Shown here piece after piece: positions 43,145 through 50,328 of a stretch of 64,000 nt of DNA; the stretch's first letter is position 1; each line of letters begins with the position of its first letter. The stretch is from Pseudomonas putida S13.1.2. Lineage in GTDB: Bacteria > Pseudomonadota > Gammaproteobacteria > Pseudomonadales > Pseudomonadaceae. Where the stretch lies: assembly GCF_000498395.2 (NCBI RefSeq), contig NZ_CP010979.1, positions 4,588,001 through 4,652,000 of the forward strand. Direction: 5' to 3'. The notes under the pieces were generated by a model that was not told the DNA's origin, searched no databases, and was given only the letters and a program-made list of their open reading frames with translations. Made by a program: the position numbers and the translations under genes.

Positions 43145-44587
43145 TCACTCACCCAGCTTCGGCAATAAACGGTCCAGCCGCTGGTGCAAGGCACTGCCAC
43201 TCGGCCAGTTGCGCAACAGCCGTGCCCGGTCACGGGCATAGGCCGGGGCGAAGCTGAGCTGGGTGGCGTGCTGGCACATGGCATCAAGGTCGATCAGCGA
43301 CCACCGGCCATTGTCCCAGAACAAGTTGTGGCCCTTGAAGTCGCCATGGCTGATGCGTTCGCGAATCAGCTGTTGCATCACCTGCACCAGGGCATCCACC
43401 TGCTCCTCGGGCGCATCGCCGTTTTCAACGTAGGGTGCAAAGCATGCCGTCAGGTCCGGGCCATCGACATACTCGGTGACCAGGTAGGCACGGCTGCGCA
43501 GCCCCATGACCCGTTGCTCCAGCACCGCCAACGGCTTGGGCGTGGCGATGTCGAGGAACTCCAGGCGGTGGCCTTCGATCCACGAATGCCAGGCCCGGCT
43601 AGGGCGCCAGAAGCGCTTGAACCAGTGCGCGGTGTTCTTGATGTTGTAGCGCTTGAGCACCAGCTTGCGACCGTTCACCTCGATACGCGCCACGCTGGCG
43701 GCGCCACCGGTCTTGTACAGGTGGCCCTTGTCGATCAGCGCATCTGCCTGCTCCAGCACAGGCTGCATGGCCTGCACCTCACTGCGGCGGATTGCCTGCA
43801 AGCCCGAGAGGCTGCGCTGGACGCTGAACAGGCTGCACTCGCGGCCCGCTTTGTCCAGGTAGTCCTTCTGGCGCCAGTTGCGCACCTTGTCCACCTGCTT
43901 TTGCAGGGCTTCCAGTGGCAACGCATGCTCGGCGTTGGCCAGCAGGTAGTGCACCAACAGCTCTTCGATAAACGGTTCCAGGCGCTTGGGCAGCTGGGCA
44001 AAGAAGACGCCGAGATTTTCCAGTACCCGTGGGCGTGACAGCTGCTGGCCCGGCGTTTCGGCCTTGATGCCGGCCCCATCGATCAGGTACAGCTTGCCGC
44101 CCTGGCGCAGCAGGTTGTCCAGGTGCAGGTCTTCTTGCCACAGGCCCTGGGCGTGCATGTGCGCGACAGCAGTCAGCGCTTCGCCCAACACCAGGTGCTG
44201 TTCGTCAGCCAACACCGGCAGGTTTTCCACCGCCGCCCAGGCATCGGCCAGGCTTTGGGCACCGTCAAGGAACTCGAACAGCAGCCAGCCGCCCTCGCCT
44301 TCCTTGAGGCCATCGGCCAACAGTTTTGGCGTGGTCAGGCCTTGCTCGGCCAGCAGCTTCACACCTTGCAGTTCGCGCTGGAAATGCCGGGCGGCGTTAC
44401 CGCCCACCAGCAGCTTGGCCAGCACCGGGGTACCGCGCCACACACCCGCGCCAACATACCGCTGGCCTGGAAGCACGCGCAGCAGGCTGAGCAGTTGCAG
44501 GTCAGCGCTGCCGGCGGCATCCGCCAAGGTGATGCTCAGGGGCAACGACGGGCTGCGCCCGGCATCCTTCAGTTCAGACAAACGCAT
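43145..44587 (-). CDS. Two-domain WaaP/InaA-type LPS kinase-like protein
   Basis: A 480-residue protein with two kinase-like halves: the first with the loop GLWQEDLHLDNLL and metal Asp in LYLIDGAG, the second with RISHGDFKGHNLF and WSLIDLDAM. Last gene of the waaF-C-G-P operon; its start overlaps the previous stop by one base. Related P. aeruginosa genes (PA5006 type) sit in the same place. Probably completes phosphorylation of inner-core heptose, but which residue is unknown. Confidence 0.85.
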   Translation of the reverse strand: MRLSELKDAGRSPSLPLSITLADAAGSADLQLLSLLRVLPGQRYVGAGVWRGTPVLAKLLVGGNAARHFQRELQGVKLLAEQGLTTPKLLADGLKEGEGGWLLFEFLDGAQSLADAWAAVENLPVLADEQHLVLGEALTAVAHMHAQGLWQEDLHLDNLLRQGGKLYLIDGAGIKAETPGQQLSRPRVLENLGVFFAQLPKRLEPFIEELLVHYLLANAEHALPLEALQKQVDKVRNWRQKDYLDKAGRECSLFSVQRSLSGLQAIRRSEVQAMQPVLEQADALIDKGHLYKTGGAASVARIEVNGRKLVLKRYNIKNTAHWFKRFWRPSRAWHSWIEGHRLEFLDIATPKPLAVLEQRVMGLRSRAYLVTEYVDGPDLTACFAPYVENGDAPEEQVDALVQVMQQLIRERISHGDFKGHNLFWDNGRWSLIDLDAMCQHATQLSFAPAYARDRARLLRNWPSGSALHQRLDRLLPKLGE

Positions 44588-45339
44588 CAGCGGGCCTCTT
44601 TCTCACGACGCCGTTGCGTCAGACGTTGCAGCCAGTCATCGACCAGCGTGCTGTCAGCCGGCTGCCCCAGGTAGGTCGCCAGCACCGTGCGCACATCGGC
44701 CTCGCTCCAGGCCCGGGCGCGGCGCAGCAGCGGCTCCAGGTCCTTGAGGCGGTCGCGCATGCCGAACAATAATGGCCGGGTCTTTTCCAGGTCGATCAGT
44801 TGCGCGTCCCAGCCTTCACGGCGCTGGCGCAAGAAAATGTGCTTGGGGTAGAAGCAGCCATGCACCTGGCCGGCGTTGTGCAGGGTGCGCGCCAGTTGGC
44901 CGCACGCCTGCAGGATACCTTTGCGTTCGGCATCGCCCAGTTGTGGCCACTGCGCCAGCAGGCTGTCGAGGTCGGCCCACTCGTCCAGCGCGCGGGTCAT
45001 CAGGATGGCCCGGTGCTTGCCGCCCTGCTTGCGCTCGCCATAGAACACCGCCTGCAAGGCAGGGATGTGCAGCTTCTGGTAGCGGCTGATGTTGCGAAAT
45101 TCGCGGGCGAAAGTGGGCTCGCCAAACGGCCGGTGCAAGGTGCGGGTCAGGTAGTCGCTCTGGCGCTTGAGGTAGTAGCCCTTGCCTTCGAGCTCCAGGC
45201 GGAACACGCTGCTCCAGCCGCCACGGCCGGTGTTGGGTTCGTCCACGGCGTCCAGTTGCAGCGCCCACAGCGCCTCGAAGTCGTCCAGGCCATGGCGCTT
45301 GAGCAGCGCGAGGTCCGCGCTGGCCAGGTAATCGGTCAT
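44587..45339 (-). CDS. WaaP-like kinase-fold protein lacking the catalytic Asp
   Basis: 250 residues, WaaP/InaA fold. The nucleotide lysine (YYLKRQ, K58) and metal Asp (D183 in LIDLEKTRP) are present, but the catalytic loop reads V-H160-G-C162-F-Y-P-K-H167: Cys takes the place of the HRD aspartate. It may be inactive or act as a scaffold. Coupled by four-base overlap to its upstream neighbour in the core-LPS operon. Confidence 0.85.
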   Translation of the reverse strand: MTDYLASADLALLKRHGLDDFEALWALQLDAVDEPNTGRGGWSSVFRLELEGKGYYLKRQSDYLTRTLHRPFGEPTFAREFRNISRYQKLHIPALQAVFYGERKQGGKHRAILMTRALDEWADLDSLLAQWPQLGDAERKGILQACGQLARTLHNAGQVHGCFYPKHIFLRQRREGWDAQLIDLEKTRPLLFGMRDRLKDLEPLLRRARAWSEADVRTVLATYLGQPADSTLVDDWLQRLTQRRREKEAR

Positions 45340-46070
45340 TCCCTTCCCTCGAAAAAGCCCAGCACCTGACGAATGCGTTTCTTGTCACGCACATTCAGCC
45401 GGTCGCGGCCACGGTACTGCAGATAGAAACGCAGGCGCTGGGTGGCCGACAGGTGGTATTTGGCCACTTTGTCCAGGCAGGCCAGGTCTTTGATCATCCG
45501 GTGCCGCCACATGAAGCCGCGCCAGAAGTCGCCGGTGGGGCAGTCGATGAAGAATAGCGTGCCCTGGTCGTCGACCAGCAGGTTGCGCCACTTCAGGTCA
45601 TTGTGAGCAAAGCGGTGCTCGTGCATCACCCGGGTATGGCGCGCCAGCTGACGGCTGACATGGTCAACCCAGGCCCGGTCCGCCAGGCGTGCATCGTTGC
45701 GTTCGGCCAGCGCAGACAGGTCTTCGGTGTTCGGCAGCTCGCGGGTGATCATAGCCCCGCGACCAAAGGCCAGGCCATTGCGCTCCAGGCCCCAGGCCAC
45801 CACTTCGGCGGTAGGGATACCCCACTTGGCGAACTGCTTGAGGTTCTGCCATTCGGCCTTGATACGCGGCCGGCCCAGGTAGCGGCGCATGTGCTTGCCA
45901 GCCCCGGTGTAGCGCTTGACGTAGTAATTGACCCCGTCTCGCTCGATGCGCACCACTTCGCTGAGCGGGTCGCGGGTCAGGCGTTCGCCTTGCAGGGCAA
46001 ATACCGCATCGAGGCTGCCGAAGTCCACCGCCAGGTGTTCATAGCCTGGCGCCAGTGTCCAACCCGCCAT
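45336..46070 (-). CDS. WaaP/InaA-family LPS kinase
   Basis: 244-residue kinase-fold protein of the core-LPS operon. Visible are the lysine K52 in YYVKRY, catalytic loop H156-N-D158 in FAHNDLKWRNLL with N163, and metal Asp D176 in LFFIDCPTGD. All active-site residues needed are present. Four-base overlaps at both ends join it to waaP and the next kinase-like gene. Likely phosphorylates inner-core heptose; the exact site is unknown. Confidence 0.88.
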   Translation of the reverse strand: MAGWTLAPGYEHLAVDFGSLDAVFALQGERLTRDPLSEVVRIERDGVNYYVKRYTGAGKHMRRYLGRPRIKAEWQNLKQFAKWGIPTAEVVAWGLERNGLAFGRGAMITRELPNTEDLSALAERNDARLADRAWVDHVSRQLARHTRVMHEHRFAHNDLKWRNLLVDDQGTLFFIDCPTGDFWRGFMWRHRMIKDLACLDKVAKYHLSATQRLRFYLQYRGRDRLNVRDKKRIRQVLGFFEGRE

Positions 46071-46876
46071 CAGAGTGCATCCCCGTAGCGCTGCTTGCGA
46101 TCGTAGAGTTTCTGCGCCTTGCGCTCCAGCCAGGCGAGCAACGGCGCTTCGTCCTTCAGCACTTGGCGCAGCGGGCGCTGGAAGTAACCCCGCAAAAAGC
46201 GCAGCTTGTCGCGCTGGGTAAGGCCGATGTCCAGCGCCGAGAAGTACAGCGCGGCCAGGTCCTTGTCGCGCCAGCGGCGGCTGATGGTCGCGCGGGTCTG
46301 GGCGCGGTGCAGGTCGATGACCGACAGCTTGAAGTCATCCGCCGTCACCGGGCGGTCGGTGTGCAGCAAGAAGTGGCAGATGTAGCAGTCGCGGTGGTTG
46401 ACCCCGGCGCGGTGCATGCCGCCGGTCATCTTCGCCACTTCGGCGATCAGCGCACGCTTCAGGCGCGGCTCAGGCGGTTGCTTGACCCAGTCGATACTTA
46501 AGTCTTCCAGGCTGATGGTCGGCGCCAGCTCTTCGGTGATGATGAACGAGTGCTGCGTGGCCGGGTTGCTGCCACGCTCGCCATAGGCGACGGCGGTCAT
46601 GGTCGGCACACCCACCTCGTGCAGGCGCTGGATAGCCCGCCATTCCTGGCCGGCACCCAGCACCGGCAGCTTGGCGGTGAGCAGGTTCTTGAAGATCTCG
46701 CCCCAACCGATGCCGCGGTGGATCTTGACGAAAAAGCCCTCGCCAGCCACTTCGGTACGCAGCGTGCGGCGCCCTTCCAGCTCGCGATAGACCTCGCCTT
46801 GCAGCGCCTCCACGGCGTCGAAGGCATCACGCCCGGCCCACAGGCGCTTGAAGGGTTCGGCCAGTATCAGCTTCAT
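46070..46876 (-). CDS. waaP: Lipopolysaccharide core heptose(I) kinase
   Basis: Phosphorylates heptose I of the inner core, essential for outer-membrane integrity in Pseudomonas. The 268-residue sequence has K51 (FFVKIHRG), catalytic H161-R-D163 in NHRDCYICHFL and metal Asp D188 in LSVIDLHRAQ. The NHRDCYICHF motif is diagnostic for WaaP. Start overlaps the waaG stop (ATGA). Confidence 0.94.
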   Translation of the reverse strand: MKLILAEPFKRLWAGRDAFDAVEALQGEVYRELEGRRTLRTEVAGEGFFVKIHRGIGWGEIFKNLLTAKLPVLGAGQEWRAIQRLHEVGVPTMTAVAYGERGSNPATQHSFIITEELAPTISLEDLSIDWVKQPPEPRLKRALIAEVAKMTGGMHRAGVNHRDCYICHFLLHTDRPVTADDFKLSVIDLHRAQTRATISRRWRDKDLAALYFSALDIGLTQRDKLRFLRGYFQRPLRQVLKDEAPLLAWLERKAQKLYDRKQRYGDAL

Positions 46877-47997
46877 GCGGTTTTCTGCCCCAGGATCACA
46901 TCGGCAGCATGCTGCGGCATGCTGTACAGATCGGCGGTTTCAGCAAACGCCAGGCCGTTGCGCGACCAGCTGGCGCGGGCCTGCGGGTCTTCAAGCATGC
47001 GTTGCAGGTAGCCGTTGAGCTGTTCCTGTTCGAATGGTTCGTCCAGCACCAGGCCGCAGTCGGCCTCGGCAATGTAGTGGGCGTAGCCGCACACCTTGGA
47101 CACCAGCACCGGCAGGCCAGCCACCAGCGCTTCAAGCAGCACCGTACCGGTGTTCTCGTTGTACGCCGGGTGAATCAGCAGGTCGGCACCCAGCAGGAAG
47201 CGCGGGATGTCGCTGCGGCCCTTGAGGAACTGCACCTGGTCGCCCAGGCCCAGGGTGGCGCTCTGCAACTGGAACACCTTGGGGTCGTCCTGGCCAATCA
47301 CCATCAGCTTCGTGCGTTTGCGCAGGGCCGAGGGCAGCGCGGCCAACGCCTTGAGGCTGCGGTCGACACCCTTGGTCTTGAAGCCCGAGCCAATCTGTAC
47401 CAGCAACAGGTCGTCATCGCCCAGGTTGAATTCCTTGCGGAACTCGGCGCGGATCTCAGCGGCGTTGGCCGGCGCCCGGCGGTCCTGGGAAATGCCCGGC
47501 GGCAGCAGGTGGAAGCGCTCCACCGGGGTGCCGTAATGCTTGATGAACAGCGGCTGCTGCACCTCGGAAATCATCAGCACTTCGGTGTGGGCGTCCTTGC
47601 CGAACACCGCACGCTCGTACTCGGCAAAGTGCCGGTAGCGGCCCCAGCGGCGGTACAGGCCACCACGCAGGGTCTGCGCCTTGTCTTCGAAGCAGCCGTC
47701 GGCGGCGTAGTACACGTCCAGCCCCGGCATCTTGTTGAAGCCGATCAGGCGGTCGACCGGGCGCTTGGCCAGGTCGGCGGCCATCCAGGCGCTGAGCTTC
47801 TCGTTGCGGCGGTGGTTGAAAATGGCCTTCACCGGCGCCACCAGCACTTCGAAGCCAGGCGGAATGTCACCCTCCCAGATCAGCGTGTACACACGGATCT
47901 GGTGGCCCCGCTTCTGGCATTCCAGGGCAATGCGCATGAAATCGCGCTGCAGCCCGCCGAAGGGGAAATATTTGTAAAGCACGAAAGCCAGTTGCAT
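46873..47997 (-). CDS. waaG: LPS core alpha-1,3-glycosyltransferase WaaG (GT4)
   Basis: Cytoplasmic-face glycosyltransferase adding the first outer-core hexose to heptose II. GT4 features: N-terminal FPFGGLQRDFMRIALECQKR; C-terminal HPAYNENTGTVLLEALVAGLPV with the E-x7-E nucleotide-sugar motif. Length 374. The ATG at 47997 shares a base with the waaC stop; the TTG one codon before is less likely. Confidence 0.94.
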   Translation of the reverse strand: MQLAFVLYKYFPFGGLQRDFMRIALECQKRGHQIRVYTLIWEGDIPPGFEVLVAPVKAIFNHRRNEKLSAWMAADLAKRPVDRLIGFNKMPGLDVYYAADGCFEDKAQTLRGGLYRRWGRYRHFAEYERAVFGKDAHTEVLMISEVQQPLFIKHYGTPVERFHLLPPGISQDRRAPANAAEIRAEFRKEFNLGDDDLLLVQIGSGFKTKGVDRSLKALAALPSALRKRTKLMVIGQDDPKVFQLQSATLGLGDQVQFLKGRSDIPRFLLGADLLIHPAYNENTGTVLLEALVAGLPVLVSKVCGYAHYIAEADCGLVLDEPFEQEQLNGYLQRMLEDPQARASWSRNGLAFAETADLYSMPQHAADVILGQKTA

Positions 47998-49055
47998 CAA
48001 CGGACATCCTCAGCCAGCAGCAACGCGCTCAAGCGGCCCGCCACATGCTCGGGATTCAGGCGAGTGAAGCACAGCGGCCACTCGCGTTTCAGATCGAACC
48101 GGCGCAGGTCGTCTACGCTCGGTTTATAGGTGCACTTCTTCTGCAGGCAGGGAGCGCAAGGCCAGTCACTGGCCTGGTGAATCTGGGTCCGTCCGTAGGC
48201 ACCGGTCAGGCCCGGGTTGGTCGGGCCGAACAGCGAAATGGTCGGCACATCGAGTGCCGCTGCCAGGTGGCCAAGGCCGGTATCGACCGCCACACAAGCT
48301 TTTGCCGCCGCCAATACACGGGCAACGCCGGCAAGGTTCAATTTGGGGAGCACCTGGCAGTTGTTCAAGCCCTGGGCAATGCGCTCGGCCCGCGCCTTCT
48401 CGGCCGGGTTGCCCCAGGGCAGGCGCACTTCCAGCTTGCGCCGGCCCATGCGCTCGGCCAGCTCGCGCCAGTAGGCTTCGGGCCAGTGCTTGGTCGCCCA
48501 GGTGGTGCCATGCAAAAACACCACATAAGGCGCGGCGGGCGGCAGTTGCAGGCGCTCCAGGTCCAGCCCGTAATCGCCAATGCCTTCTGGCAAGTCGTAG
48601 GCCAGGGCCATGGCGAACAGCTGGCGCACACGCTCCACCGCGTGCTGGCCGGTGGCAACCGACAGGCGCCGGTCATAGAAGCGGCTGGCCCAGCCTTCGC
48701 GGGCCGAGTAACGGTCCAGGCCGGCGACCGGGGCCTTCACGTAGCGGGTCAGCCAAGCCGACTTGACCAGGCCCTGGGCGTCGATCACCAGGTCGTACTT
48801 GCACGCGCGCACACGCTGCTTGAACGCCTTCCACTCACCACTTTTCAGGGTTTGCCAAAGGTTCTTGCGCCAGCGGCGAATGGCCACCGGGATAACCTGG
48901 TCGACCGCAGGGTGCCAGCTGGGGATTTCGGCAAAGCCTTCCTCCACCACCCAGTCGAAACGGATGCCCGGGATGGCATGGGCGGCATCGGTAAGCGCCG
49001 GCAGGGTGTGGATCACATCACCCAGCGACGAGGTCTTGATGATCAGTACCCGCAC
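47997..49055 (-). CDS. waaC: LPS heptosyltransferase I
   Basis: Adds the first L-glycero-D-manno-heptose to Kdo2-lipid A. GT9 fold: N-terminal MRVLIIKTSSLGDVIHTLPA; C-terminal VDTGLGHLAAALDVPTISLF and FGPTNPGLTGAYG. Start is GTG at 49055, directly following the waaF TAA with no gap. Length 352, usual for WaaC. The conserved C-terminal cysteine pair (CAPCLQKKC) is present. Confidence 0.94.
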   Translation of the reverse strand: MRVLIIKTSSLGDVIHTLPALTDAAHAIPGIRFDWVVEEGFAEIPSWHPAVDQVIPVAIRRWRKNLWQTLKSGEWKAFKQRVRACKYDLVIDAQGLVKSAWLTRYVKAPVAGLDRYSAREGWASRFYDRRLSVATGQHAVERVRQLFAMALAYDLPEGIGDYGLDLERLQLPPAAPYVVFLHGTTWATKHWPEAYWRELAERMGRRKLEVRLPWGNPAEKARAERIAQGLNNCQVLPKLNLAGVARVLAAAKACVAVDTGLGHLAAALDVPTISLFGPTNPGLTGAYGRTQIHQASDWPCAPCLQKKCTYKPSVDDLRRFDLKREWPLCFTRLNPEHVAGRLSALLLAEDVR

Positions 49056-50105
49056 TTAGTCGACCTCGGCCACGGTATCGATCAGGTCCGGCCCGCTCAG
49101 GCTGTGCAGGGCGGCGATGACTTTGCCCGGCTCCAGCAGGCGCAGGCAGTTGTAGTGGCCGAAGCGGCAGGTACGGTCGAAGCATGGGCTGCACTCGATA
49201 CCGGTGCGCACCACCTCCACCTGGTCCGCCAGCGGCGGGGTAAAGCCGGGCGAGGTGGAGCCGTACACCGCCACCAGCGGGCGGTTCAGCGCGGCGGCGA
49301 CGTGCATCAGGCCAGAGTCGTTGGACACCACGGCATGGGCACAGGACATCAGGTCGATGGCCTCGGCCAGCGAGGTTTCACCGGCCAGGTTGGACGATTC
49401 TTCGCGCAACCCCGGGATCAGACGGTCACGGATCTGCTCGCCAACCGGGTGATCGTTCTTCGAGCCGAACAGCCACACCTGCCAGCCCTGGCGGATCATC
49501 GCATCGGCCACGGCAGCGTAATGCTCGACCGGCCAACGCTTGGCTTCGCCGAACTCGGCGCCCGGGCACAGCGCCAGCACCGGGCGGTCCAGCTCCAGGC
49601 CGAACTTGGCCCGCGCAGCATCGCGGCTTTGTGCTTCGATCTGCAGGCTGGGGCGCGGGTACGGCTGCGGCAGCTCGGCGCCGGGCGCGTAGGCCAGGGC
49701 CATGAAGCGCTCGATCATCAGCGGGTAGCGGGCCTTGTCCAGCTTGCGCACATCGTTCAGCAGACCGAAGCGCATTTCGCCGCGCCAGCCGGTGCGCTTG
49801 GGGATGCCAGCGAAGAACGGCACCAAGGCCGACTTCAGCGAGTTGGGCAGCAGGATGGCCTGGTCGTACTGGCCGGCCAGGGATTTGCCGATGCGCCGAC
49901 GCGTAGCCAGCTCCAGTGCGCCGTGGCCGAGCGGGAAGCTCAGGGCCTGACGTACTTCGGGCATACGCTCCAGGATCGGCCGGCTCCACTCGGGTGCCAG
50001 CACGTCGATCACGCAGTCGGGGTGCTGCTGTTTCAGGCACTGGAACAAGGTCTGCGCCATCACCATGTCGCCGACCCAGCTGGGGCCAATGATCAGTATT
50101 CTCAT
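49056..50105 (-). CDS. waaF: LPS heptosyltransferase II
   Basis: Adds the second heptose of the inner core. Begins MRILIIGPSWVGDMVMAQTL; carries the GT9 donor-binding block SNDSGLMHVAAALNRPLVAVYGSTSPG and the TGIECSPCFDRTCRFGHYNC region. ATG at 50105 gives 349 residues; the open frame beyond it has no family similarity. First gene of the seven-gene LPS core operon; promoter should lie in 50106-50226. Confidence 0.94.
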   Translation of the reverse strand: MRILIIGPSWVGDMVMAQTLFQCLKQQHPDCVIDVLAPEWSRPILERMPEVRQALSFPLGHGALELATRRRIGKSLAGQYDQAILLPNSLKSALVPFFAGIPKRTGWRGEMRFGLLNDVRKLDKARYPLMIERFMALAYAPGAELPQPYPRPSLQIEAQSRDAARAKFGLELDRPVLALCPGAEFGEAKRWPVEHYAAVADAMIRQGWQVWLFGSKNDHPVGEQIRDRLIPGLREESSNLAGETSLAEAIDLMSCAHAVVSNDSGLMHVAAALNRPLVAVYGSTSPGFTPPLADQVEVVRTGIECSPCFDRTCRFGHYNCLRLLEPGKVIAALHSLSGPDLIDTVAEVD

Positions 50106-50226
50106 GCTTAGTCCAGAAACGCTCGGGGAGGCTACAGGCTGCGGTACAGCCTGGCCTCCCCTCTTTATATTCAGGCTATGTGGCGGACAGTGTACCACTC
50201 AGGCAGATCCATGGCTGATCGCAGCC

Positions 50227-50314
50227 CCTGTGGGAGCGGGTTCACCCGCGAACACGGGCGAAGCCCGTGCCAGACACCGCGGTGCCTGCTTCGCGGGTAA
50301 ACCCGCTCCCACAT
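50227..50314. repeat. REP pair
   Basis: Inverted first-family REP copies (about 50227-50251, 50290-50314) with a CGGGCGAAGCCCG hairpin between, in the waaF/glnE gap. Confidence 0.85.
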
Positions 50315-50328
50315 GGCCTGCGGCGCCT

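Noticed and set aside
48045..50111. 688-codon plus-strand frame opposite waaC/waaF
   Set aside because: Antisense shadow of two well-defined heptosyltransferases.
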